Source: Flavobacteriaceae bacterium
GTDB taxonomy: Bacteria > Bacteroidota > Bacteroidia > Flavobacteriales > Flavobacteriaceae
Direction of reading: 5' to 3'
NCBI GenBank assembly: GCA_947461915.1
Contig: CANHNG010000057.1
Span: 1 to 8,475, forward strand
DNA length: 8,475 nt
The position numbers were made by a program, and so were the translations under genes. The notes beneath the pieces were generated by a model. That model ran no database searches, was not told where the DNA came from, and worked only from the letters and a program-made list of their open reading frames with translations. Positions 1 through 6,069 of the stretch are shown here, in pieces. Numbering within the stretch: the stretch's first letter is position 1; each line of letters begins with the position of its first letter.

Positions 1-669
1 CCCCGTGGAGATGTTATTTTGGAAGCGGATTATTGCGTGGGGGAAATAATAAAAACCTTAAAAGAAGAAGGAGTTTTAGACAATACTTTAATTATGTTTT
101 CAAGCGATAACGGCCCGGTTTTGAACGATGGGTACTACGATGAAGCTGTCGAAAAACTAGGCAATCATAAACCAAACGGTCCCTTGCGTGGCGGAAAATA
201 CAGTCTGTTGGAAGCCGGTACCCGAGTGCCATTTTTCACCTATTGGCAAGGCAAAATTAAGCCTCAGGTTTCAGATGCTTTGGTTTGCCAAATCGATTTG
301 CTGGAATCCATAGCCAAGTTGGTCAATGTTGATGTTAAAAGTACAGACAGCCAGAATCTTTTAGATATTTTTATGGGTAAAAGCGCTAAAGGAAGAAAGG
401 ACTTGGTTATTGAAGCCAACACTAAAACGGCTTTTCGTCAAGGAGATTGGATGATGATTCCTCCTTATCCTGGCGATCCAATTCTGGAAGAAGTTAACAT
501 TGAAATGGGAAATGATAAAGAGTATCAATTGTATAATTTAAAGAAGGATATAGGTCAAAAAAACAACCTTGCCAAAGCCCAACCCAAAAAATTGAAAGAA
601 ATGATGAAAAATTTTGAATTGATTCGGGGGAACAGCTACAAAAATGTAGAAAAAATTGAATTGAAATAA
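1..669 (+). CDS. Type I (formylglycine-dependent) sulfatase, C-terminal part
   Basis: The frame is open from base 1 to the TAA at 667-669, so the gene enters from outside the window; 222 codons are visible. The TTG at base 19 is an internal Leu codon, because the upstream residues (PRGDVILEAD) already match the family. Seen: FSSDNGP, whose Asp36 and Asn37 (window numbering) are the usual calcium ligands, and GPLRGGK...EAGTRVPFF, whose Lys66 is the usual sulfate-contacting lysine. The end, with YQLYNLKKDIGQKNNLA, matches the C-terminal subdomain (ELYDLxxDPxExxNLA) of arylsulfatase A-like enzymes. Family members are about 450-550 residues, so roughly half is missing, including the C-x-P-S-R site that is converted to formylglycine and any signal peptide. 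The expected role is hydrolysis of sulfate esters on glycans in the periplasm or at the cell surface. The next gene starts 2 nt after the stop, which suggests co-transcription. The exact substrate class cannot be told from this part. Confidence 0.93.
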   Translation, partial: PRGDVILEADYCVGEIIKTLKEEGVLDNTLIMFSSDNGPVLNDGYYDEAVEKLGNHKPNGPLRGGKYSLLEAGTRVPFFTYWQGKIKPQVSDALVCQIDLLESIAKLVNVDVKSTDSQNLLDIFMGKSAKGRKDLVIEANTKTAFRQGDWMMIPPYPGDPILEEVNIEMGNDKEYQLYNLKKDIGQKNNLAKAQPKKLKEMMKNFELIRGNSYKNVEKIELK

Positions 670-671
670 CA

Positions 672-1820
672 ATGAAAAAACAATCTATTTTTTTAGTACT
701 AATTACGCTGTTCATTTGTTCTAAAACAATGAGCCAAAACAATCTAGTCAATGGCGAATGCGCTCCACTGAATCCGGAAAATTTCAATAAGGTGATTGAT
801 GGAAAACAAGTGGGTTTGTTTCTTCTAAAAAATGGAAATCTAACGGCCGCCATAACCAATTATGGTGGCCGTATTGTTAGTCTTTGTGCTCCGGACAAAA
901 ACGGTCAAAAGGCCGATGTAGTTTTGGGCTTCAAAAGTATTGACGATTATTTAAAGGCAACGGCAGTGTATCAAGGTGCTATTATAGGAAGAGAGGTAGG
1001 GAGAATTGCCAAGGGAATCTTTGAAATGGATGGAAAATCATATTCACTTCCCATAAATAATGGCGCTGATCATCTACACGGCGGACTCAATGGCTTTCAC
1101 AATCAAGTTTGGGAGGTTAAATCGGTTACCGCCAGTTCCATTGTATTATCCTATGTTTCTGTTGACGGAGAAATGGGATATCCCGGCAATTTAAAGGTTG
1201 AAGCCACTTATACTTTAACTTCAAACAATGATTTGACCTTGAAATTCTCGGCCACAACGGACAAAACTACCCCCGTAAACTTGACCAATCACGCTTTTTT
1301 TAACCTAGAAGGGGAGGGGAACGGATCTATTTTAGACCATATACTAACCATTCCGGCTAATTATTTCTGCAAAGTCAATTCGGATAAAATTAAAACAGGG
1401 GAACTTATAAAAACTGCCGGAACCCCATTTGATTTTAGAAAAGGAAAACCCATCGGTAGGGATATTATTCTGGAAACCTCTGACGAACAATTGAAAATAG
1501 CCAGAGGCTATGACCAAAGTTATGTCCTAAAGAAGAAGCATAGTAATAAACTTGTTTTAGCTGCTACAGTTGTCGATCCCAAGAGCGGCCGCAAATTAGA
1601 AGTTTCGACTACTAATCTTGGCGTACATTTTTTCAGTGCCAATTTCTTTAAAGGTACCGATGTCGGAAAAATGGGAAAACCCTTTAATTTTAGAGAATCG
1701 TTTGCTCTAGAAGTCCAAGACTATAATTCGCCCAATCAAAAATCATTTCCAACACTTATACTTAAGCCAGGTGAAAAATACGAAACCTATACCGTTTACC
1801 ATTTTTCAAACCTAAAATAA
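672..1820 (+). CDS. galM: Exported aldose 1-epimerase (galactose mutarotase family)
   Basis: This 382-residue protein interconverts alpha and beta anomers of aldoses. The family signatures appear in order: NYGGRIVSL (63-71), IIGREVGRIAKG (104-115), NNGADHLHGG (129-138, with His136), NLTNHAFFNL (203-212, with the catalytic acid His207), RGYDQSYVL (278-286, with substrate-binding Asp281), and ALEVQDYNSPNQ (345-356, with the catalytic base Glu347). The end, LKPGEKYETYTVYHF, is also typical. The length fits the family plus a signal peptide. Residues 1-21 (two Lys, then a hydrophobic stretch and TMS before Gln) look like a Sec signal peptide, so the enzyme should be periplasmic rather than cytoplasmic as in the Leloir pathway. 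The ATG lies 2 nt after the sulfatase stop, so the two are almost surely in one operon. Whether the true sugar is galactose, glucose or another aldose is not shown by the sequence; the symbol names the family. Confidence 0.93.
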   Translation: MKKQSIFLVLITLFICSKTMSQNNLVNGECAPLNPENFNKVIDGKQVGLFLLKNGNLTAAITNYGGRIVSLCAPDKNGQKADVVLGFKSIDDYLKATAVYQGAIIGREVGRIAKGIFEMDGKSYSLPINNGADHLHGGLNGFHNQVWEVKSVTASSIVLSYVSVDGEMGYPGNLKVEATYTLTSNNDLTLKFSATTDKTTPVNLTNHAFFNLEGEGNGSILDHILTIPANYFCKVNSDKIKTGELIKTAGTPFDFRKGKPIGRDIILETSDEQLKIARGYDQSYVLKKKHSNKLVLAATVVDPKSGRKLEVSTTNLGVHFFSANFFKGTDVGKMGKPFNFRESFALEVQDYNSPNQKSFPTLILKPGEKYETYTVYHFSNLK

Positions 1821-1845
1821 TTAAACAGGGCTAATTCTAATTTGT

Positions 1846-2676
1846 ATGGCTATAATCAATAAATTTAAAAAATCTCCTTTCCCACTTTTAGCATACTGGG
1901 TGTTCTATGTGGCGCTTTTTATTTCGACATTTCAAACGCTGAAAGCACAAGAAATGCAAGATTCCATACTAAACGTATTTGATGCTAATGTCTATAAAGA
2001 GCTTCATTATCGACTATTAAAACCCATTAATTTGGATCCCCAAAAAAAATACCCGGTTATTGTTTCTTTGCACGGTGCCGGAGGAAGAGGTACCGATAAT
2101 GCCAAGCAAATAAAAGACAGTAAATGGGTTAATTATTTGGCTAAAAATGAGATAAGACTGAAATATCCGACCTATATAATCGCTCCCCAAACGACCGAAT
2201 TATGGAACGAAACGGATTTGTCTAAAATCAAGGAGATTATTCAAAATTTGCCTTCTGCAGACAGGAATAGAATCTATGTGATGGGACATTCGATGGGAGG
2301 ACACGGCACCTACCGGTTTATCCAGTTTGACACTCATTATTTTGCGGCCGCAGCCCCTTCTGCCGGAAGTGGTTTGCCGGAAACCGAAGATTTTATTGAT
2401 GTTTCAAAAATAAAAAATATTCCTATTTGGGCTTTTCATGGAGATGAAGACCCTAAATGCCCTTATGAAAAAGACGTAAAAGTCTTTGAAGCAATGCAAA
2501 AAATAGGCGGAAACATGAAATTCACTACCTGGAAAGGGGACAAACACGGAGGTCCTATTGCCCTAAAAATGGTCACCGGAAGCGATAATGGCACAACACA
2601 ATACAGTAGTGGTCAATGTGATCCGGAGTCTGTTTTTTTGAAATGGCTTTTGAAACAAAAATTACCAAAAAAATAG
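1846..2676 (+). CDS. Exported alpha/beta-hydrolase, esterase/prolyl-oligopeptidase-like
   Basis: A 276-residue protein with the features of a serine hydrolase. VIVSLHGAGGRG (71-82) supplies the oxyanion-hole region, GHSMGG (147-152) carries the nucleophile Ser149, HGDEDP (198-203) carries the probable acid Asp202, and GDKHGG (231-236) carries the catalytic His234, so the triad is complete. The N-terminus has basic residues, then a hydrophobic stretch (about 11-31) ending in LKA before Gln35, which looks like a signal peptide with cleavage near residue 34. This layout resembles the small secreted esterases annotated as prolyl oligopeptidase family, dienelactone-hydrolase-like, or carbohydrate esterase family 1-like proteins in polysaccharide-degradation clusters. 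The start is 25 nt after the mutarotase stop with no terminator between them, so it probably belongs to the same operon. A role in removing acyl groups from glycans is inferred from the neighbours; peptidase activity is unlikely at this size but not excluded. Confidence 0.88.
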   Translation: MAIINKFKKSPFPLLAYWVFYVALFISTFQTLKAQEMQDSILNVFDANVYKELHYRLLKPINLDPQKKYPVIVSLHGAGGRGTDNAKQIKDSKWVNYLAKNEIRLKYPTYIIAPQTTELWNETDLSKIKEIIQNLPSADRNRIYVMGHSMGGHGTYRFIQFDTHYFAAAAPSAGSGLPETEDFIDVSKIKNIPIWAFHGDEDPKCPYEKDVKVFEAMQKIGGNMKFTTWKGDKHGGPIALKMVTGSDNGTTQYSSGQCDPESVFLKWLLKQKLPKK

Positions 2677-2789
2677 CCCCTTGTTTTTTACCAACTAACG
2701 GCTTCCATACCGGTTTTGAGACCTAAGTTTTTCATGTCGAATTTACCCAAATATACTGTTTTAATAACCCAATAATATTATTTCTACAA
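2677..2789. other. Intergenic gap between esterase and MG2/plug gene
   Basis: These 113 nt separate the sulfatase-mutarotase-esterase cluster from the next gene. No clear intrinsic terminator is visible: only a 6-bp AAACAA/TTGTTT pairing with a loop of about 21 nt at the end of the esterase gene. No full TAnnTTTG element is present either; the nearest is TAAGTTTT at 2724-2731, which differs at the last base and lacks a well-placed upstream TTG. It is therefore open whether the next gene has its own promoter. The A/T-rich bases just before 2790 fit a Bacteroidota-type translation start. Confidence 0.4.
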
Positions 2790-5153
2790 ATGAGAACAGT
2801 CTTCATTATAATTTGCAGTTTGTTGTTTTTCCAATCCAATTCCCAAAATAGCAATTCCCAAAAAGCAATAGAGAATTCCCTGGAGAATTATTTTCAGTAC
2901 GACAGGGAAATGATACATGTTCAATTCAATAAAAACAAGTATGTGAATACTGAAGATATTGCTTTCAAAGGATACATTGCCAGTAAAAACAACACCCTTT
3001 TAGCCGAAAACACAACAAACATTCAATTGATAGTCTATAATGACCAAAGACAAATCATTCAAAAACAATTGCTTTTTGCGAGTAAAGGTACCTTTGCCGG
3101 AGGAATTCATTTGAATGACAAATTCAAGGCAGGAAAATATTATTTTCATTTTTTCACCAATTGGATGCACAATTTTATAGAAGATGATTCTTTCCTCCAA
3201 ACCATCGAAATCATTGATAAAAAGGAGACCTATAATTTCGATTCAGACGAACCCAACTGGAAATCGGCCGAAATTAAACTGTTTCCTGAGGGTGGTGCTT
3301 TAATAAGTGACATGAACAATACTGTTGGGATTAAGATTACGGATTGCAATCAAAGGGGAATACAAATAAATGAGGGTGTTATATTGGATTCTAAATCGAA
3401 TGAAATTTCACATTTTTACACCAACCATTCCGGAAATGGGGTCTTTTATATTAATCCGGACCTCAACGAAACCTATACCTTAAAAATAACATCGGATAAA
3501 GTAACGATTTCTATACCATTGCCCGGGACTCAAGAAACAGGGATTGTAATTAGTTATAACAATAATTTAAACGAACAAAATCTGGTAGTGAACATCAGAA
3601 CGAACGAAAAAGGGGCCGAATTATACCAAAATAAAAAATACAACCTCCTGATTCAACAAAATAAAAATGCAGTTCTCAAAGAAATAGCCATCGACAATAC
3701 GCAAACAGAACACATACTCTATTTTGATAAAAAATACCTGTCCAATGGGGTAAATAGCATTCGGCTGATTGATGAAAACTTAAACGAAATCACCGAACGA
3801 CTGCTGTACCATTATGGTACAATGAAGCCCGTTACCACTCTCGAAGCGAGAGCAATTGCTAATGATAGCGTAGCATTGTACGGAAAAACAGAAGTGAATC
3901 AAGCGAATATGAGTGTTAGCGTACTTCCGGCAGACAATACCTGTGCGGATCAAAAAAGAGCTATAATGGGTACTTTTTATCTCAATGCCTACCTAGAAAC
4001 CCCTGAAATAAATAACTATTCGTACTATGACCTAGAAAACAACGCCAGAAAAGAAGAGATGGAGTTGTTGATGTTGAACCAAAACAGAAGTAAATACCTC
4101 TGGGATAACATAAAATCCAACCCGCCAAAAATGAATTATACTTTTGACAAAGGAGTAACCATTAGCGGTAAGGTGGAAAAAACATTGAAACCAAATTCAA
4201 AATATAAGGTCTCGCTTTTTTCATTAAAAGACAACGTTTTTGAAGAAACAACGATTGATGAACAAAATAATTTCAAGTTCGAGAACTTTTATGCCAGAGA
4301 CTCCACCGTTTTTATACTGCAAATGATGGACGAAAAAAACATGTCGGCATACACTAAAATGACCACAAAGGTTGCTTCCTATATCACACCATTAAATTTA
4401 CCCATTCCATGGGATAAACCCTTATGTCCGGTCCTAAAAAATCTAAATGCTAATTTTACTTTTAGTGCCCCAAAACTCGAAGATTCCACTATCGAATTAA
4501 AAGAAATAGCGATTACAAACAACGCCAAAAAAACAATCCTCACAAACACTACATCAATGAGTATGAATGCCAGAGGATTTAAAATTCAAGAAGGACAACA
4601 CGGTAATGTTTTAGACTTCATAGGCAGAAATGGCTACAGAACAGGCATAGACATTGAAGAAAACGAAGCCTATATTAGAAACTCCTATTCAAGCAACTCG
4701 GATAGTTCACCATCGGTTTTTGTAGATGATATTCAACAAACGGATTTCAACTTTTTATTCAATCTCGAACTCAGTGATGTCGATGAAATCTATATTGATA
4801 AATCAGGTCTTTCTGATAATTCTAGTAGAGGTGTTGGCACCATAAAAGTCTTTCTAAAAAAAGGAGGGAGTAGTAATAAATATTTCAAGACTAAATACAC
4901 CTCAATGATTGTAACCAATGGTTTTACGCCAAACATAGAATTTAAAAACTCCCTTTTTGAAACCCAAAAAGAGTTTTATTATTTTGGGACTTTAAATTGG
5001 ATACCAACTATCACACTGAAAGACAGCCCTAATTTTGAAGTGAAGTTTCCGAAAGGAAACCAAAAAGAAATAAAGGTTCAAATCGAAGGATTCACTCCCG
5101 ACGGACAGCTTATATCTGAAATTAAAAAAATACCAGTGCTTAAAACACTATAA
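2790..5153 (+). CDS. Exported MG2-domain / TonB-plug-like protein without barrel
   Basis: A 787-residue protein with a signal peptide (MRTVFIIICSLLFFQSNSQ, cleavage near Ser18/Gln19). Residues about 40-142 (IHVQFNKNKYVNTEDIAFKG onward) resemble the macroglobulin MG2 domain, whose usual form is 'hlxldKpxYxxGDtIxfkaYl'. Residues about 455-515 (VTISGKVEKTLKP... then FKFENF) look like a carboxypeptidase-regulatory-like beta-sandwich. Residues about 568-692 look like a degenerate TonB plug: LKEIAI at the start, PSVFVDDIQ (641-649), LELSDVDEIYIDKSG (659-673), and GVGTIKVFLKKG (681-692). The last 80 residues (LNWIPTI, then VQIEGFTPDGQ) resemble the closing beta domain of such proteins. Family members are common in Bacteroidota and are often annotated 'TonB-dependent receptor plug domain-containing', yet there is no room here for a 22-strand barrel. 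The substrate and role are unknown; a periplasmic or outer-membrane-associated location is inferred. It shares no obvious function with the upstream cluster. Confidence 0.82.
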   Translation: MRTVFIIICSLLFFQSNSQNSNSQKAIENSLENYFQYDREMIHVQFNKNKYVNTEDIAFKGYIASKNNTLLAENTTNIQLIVYNDQRQIIQKQLLFASKGTFAGGIHLNDKFKAGKYYFHFFTNWMHNFIEDDSFLQTIEIIDKKETYNFDSDEPNWKSAEIKLFPEGGALISDMNNTVGIKITDCNQRGIQINEGVILDSKSNEISHFYTNHSGNGVFYINPDLNETYTLKITSDKVTISIPLPGTQETGIVISYNNNLNEQNLVVNIRTNEKGAELYQNKKYNLLIQQNKNAVLKEIAIDNTQTEHILYFDKKYLSNGVNSIRLIDENLNEITERLLYHYGTMKPVTTLEARAIANDSVALYGKTEVNQANMSVSVLPADNTCADQKRAIMGTFYLNAYLETPEINNYSYYDLENNARKEEMELLMLNQNRSKYLWDNIKSNPPKMNYTFDKGVTISGKVEKTLKPNSKYKVSLFSLKDNVFEETTIDEQNNFKFENFYARDSTVFILQMMDEKNMSAYTKMTTKVASYITPLNLPIPWDKPLCPVLKNLNANFTFSAPKLEDSTIELKEIAITNNAKKTILTNTTSMSMNARGFKIQEGQHGNVLDFIGRNGYRTGIDIEENEAYIRNSYSSNSDSSPSVFVDDIQQTDFNFLFNLELSDVDEIYIDKSGLSDNSSRGVGTIKVFLKKGGSSNKYFKTKYTSMIVTNGFTPNIEFKNSLFETQKEFYYFGTLNWIPTITLKDSPNFEVKFPKGNQKEIKVQIEGFTPDGQLISEIKKIPVLKTL

Positions 5154-5262
5154 ATAAACTGTTAGTTAGAATTATTTTTCAAAAAATAAAAAAATAGACT
5201 AAAAAATAGTATGCTTTAGTTCCTCCTACTACTAAAACTGCTGGTACAAATACCTTATTTTA
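5154..5262. other. A-rich leader with alternative short hairpins
   Basis: This 109-nt gap before the small membrane-protein gene is strongly A/T-rich. ACTAAA (5198-5203), TTTAGT (5215-5220) and ACTAAA (5231-5236) lie in a row, so the middle copy can pair with either flank, giving two mutually exclusive 6-7 bp stems. A pyrimidine run, TTCCTCCT, lies at 5220-5227. No full Bacteroidota promoter element and no strong terminator for the preceding gene are visible. Both stems are weak and may have no function. Confidence 0.25.
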
Positions 5263-5460
5263 ATGGATAAACTAAAAAGTGACAAAAGAAAAGATTTGAA
5301 AATGGATAAAAACAAAGTGCCTAACTTCAAATGGTTTAGTAGTAAAAAAATTTCTAAAAAGTGGAAAAGACTAAAATCAAATATTCTTATACTGGAATTA
5401 ATAATCAGCCTTTTATTAGCAATTACGATAATAACCGTATTAAAATTTATTATAAATTGA
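5263..5460 (+). CDS. Small lysine-rich single-pass membrane protein
   Basis: A 65-residue protein that I do not recognise as a member of any family. Residues 1-40 hold 14 Lys and 2 Arg against 4 Asp, giving a strongly basic tail. Residues about 41-60 (ILILELIISLLLAITIITVL) form one hydrophobic helix with a buried Glu45, and the protein ends five residues later. By the positive-inside rule the basic tail should stay in the cytoplasm, so the protein would be C-terminally anchored. There is no cleavage site, so the helix is an anchor rather than a signal peptide. A second in-frame ATG at 5302 (MDKNK...) sits in a similar ATGGATAAA context and could be the real start, giving 52 residues. A strong intrinsic terminator begins 20 nt after the stop, which supports this being a real expressed gene. 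Base composition is even more A-rich than its neighbours. Confidence 0.6.
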   Translation: MDKLKSDKRKDLKMDKNKVPNFKWFSSKKISKKWKRLKSNILILELIISLLLAITIITVLKFIIN

Positions 5461-5479
5461 AAACACTAAAGATTTACGT

Positions 5480-5517
5480 TGCCCCCAAATAGTGAGACAC
5501 TAGCTGGGGGCATTTTT
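5480..5517 (+). terminator. Strong intrinsic terminator after the small membrane-protein gene
   Basis: The outer stem TGCCCCCA (5480-5487) pairs with TGGGGGCA (5505-5512), eight base pairs. A two-by-two internal loop (AA/GC) leads to an inner stem TAGTG/CACTA (5490-5494 with 5498-5502) closed by the loop AGA. A run of five T follows at 5513-5517. The stem is very G/C-rich against an A/T-rich background. There is no matching T-run on the other strand, so it should end only plus-strand transcripts, those coming from the small membrane-protein gene and possibly the genes before it. Confidence 0.9.
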
Positions 5518-5680
5518 ATGGAAATAAAAATCTAATTATTTTGTCATTACCTAGGAGTCACAACTAAAGAGAGTTGGGACGCTTTACAGCTTAATAAATG
5601 GGATCGTAAAATAGGATTAAATCACTTCATTTTATAAAATTTTGGCTCTACTGGAATTGTTGTGAAAATTCATTTTTTTC

Positions 5681-5713
5681 GAACCATTAAATACGTTAAG
5701 AATCATTAAATAC
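5681..5713. repeat. Direct repeat GAAnCATTAAATAC, two copies 19 nt apart
   Basis: GAACCATTAAATAC at 5681-5694 is repeated as GAATCATTAAATAC at 5700-5713, with 13 of 14 bases identical. The 19-nt period is close to two turns of the DNA helix, so both copies would face the same side, as expected for a dimeric regulator or paired binding sites. The copies lie about 350 nt before the large surface-protein gene. A/T-rich sequence makes chance repeats more likely, so a regulatory role is only a suggestion. Confidence 0.4.
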
Positions 5714-5730
5714 ACACCAAAACCTAATGA

Positions 5731-5756
5731 CCTTAATTTTCTTAAGGATTTAAATC
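5731..5756. repeat. Short hairpin plus adjacent palindrome
   Basis: CCTTAA (5731-5736) and TTAAGG (5742-5747) form a 6-bp stem with the loop TTTTC. It runs directly into the perfect 10-bp palindrome GATTTAAATC (5747-5756). There is no T-run directly after the stem, so it is not a good terminator. It could be a protein-binding site or chance A/T-rich symmetry. Confidence 0.3.
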
Positions 5757-5789
5757 TTTATTTATAGCTATACCCAATACCCTGTTGTC

Positions 5790-5822
5790 AAAAAAAAATA
5801 AAAAACCTGAACTTGAGGGTTT
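5790..5822 (-). terminator. Possible minus-strand intrinsic terminator
   Basis: Read on the minus strand, AAACC/GGTTT (plus positions 5818-5822 pairing with 5803-5807), extendable by one pair across a bulge, closes a 7-10 nt loop. It is followed by six T, one A and nine T (plus positions 5805 down to 5790). Read on the plus strand there is no downstream T-run. The stem is only 5-6 bp. No minus-strand gene that would need it is visible to the right, so it may serve an antisense or small RNA, be left from a lost gene, or be chance. Confidence 0.35.
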
Positions 5823-5972
5823 CCATATTGACTCAATGCAGTTCGTAAAGGCTTCATCTCATGCCAGTAAAGGGTTGAACACTTGGTCTTCGAATCAGTT
5901 ACAAACGCCATTTGAAACAAAATGACCTATATATTGAAACTTTTAGTACGGGTCGTATTCGAACATCCTATT

Positions 5973-5980
5973 TAAATTTG
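5973..5980 (+). promoter_or_regulatory. Bacteroidota-type -7 promoter element
   Basis: TAAATTTG matches the TAnnTTTG -7 consensus of the Bacteroidota primary sigma factor exactly. It lies 85 nt before the surface-protein start, so transcription would begin around 5985-5990 and give a leader of about 75-80 nt. No TTG was found at the preferred upstream spacing (the closest, at 5934-5936, is too far), so the promoter is incomplete by consensus. Confidence 0.45.
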
Positions 5981-6039
5981 TAAACTAATCTAATAAAAAA
6001 AAGTATTTATTAATCTATTAACAGTTTTAAAAACAAATT

Positions 6040-6069
6040 ATGAAACACTTAAACAACCATTTATTATGA
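6040..6069 (+). promoter_or_regulatory. Nine-codon leader frame overlapping the adhesin start (ATGA)
   Basis: An ATG at 6040 opens the frame MKHLNNHLL and stops at TGA 6067-6069, overlapping the ATG of the large gene (6066-6068) as ATGA. The bases before both starts are A-rich, as expected in this phylum, and AAAAACAAATTA occurs at 6029-6040 and again at 6069-6080, exactly 40 nt apart. If translated, ribosomes ending the leader could restart on the large gene, which would couple the two. It could also simply be a chance start codon in an A/T-rich leader. Confidence 0.3.

Larger units (their letters stand above)
5518..5972. other. Non-coding A/T-rich region with small repeats and palindromes
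   Basis: About 455 nt with no gene I can support on either strand; the longest minus-strand frame noticed (5768-5911, 47 codons) has no recognisable features. Short structured elements are present: a perfect 12-bp palindrome ATTTTATAAAAT (5629-5640), a weak GAATT/AATTC hairpin followed by seven T (5654-5679), a 14-nt direct repeat with 19-nt spacing, a CCTTAA/TTAAGG hairpin, the palindrome GATTTAAATC (5747-5756), and a possible minus-strand terminator. The region may hold the control region of the large surface-protein gene, the remains of a decayed element, or a small RNA; the sequence alone does not decide. Confidence 0.5.

Noticed and set aside
19..21. TTG as the start of a shortened sulfatase
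   Set aside because: The frame is open to base 1 and the upstream residues match the family, so this is an internal Leu codon.
494..859. Minus-strand open frame of about 120 codons across the sulfatase/mutarotase junction
   Set aside because: It is antisense to two genes with clear family motifs, and its translation has no recognisable domain.
3000..3200. Minus-strand open frame of 66 codons
   Set aside because: It is antisense to the MG2-like domain of the 787-residue protein and has no features of its own.
5243..5254. GGTA-CAAA-TACC mini-hairpin before the small gene as a terminator
   Set aside because: A 4-bp stem is too weak and the downstream TTATTTT is not a proper T-run.
5629..5640. 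Perfect 12-bp palindrome ATTTTATAAAAT as an operator
   Set aside because: All A/T and easily produced by chance in this composition; no second copy or promoter overlap was seen.
5768..5911. Minus-strand frame of 47 codons in the intergenic region
   Set aside because: Short, with no recognisable family, and it reads through the possible minus-strand terminator; not supportable as a gene.
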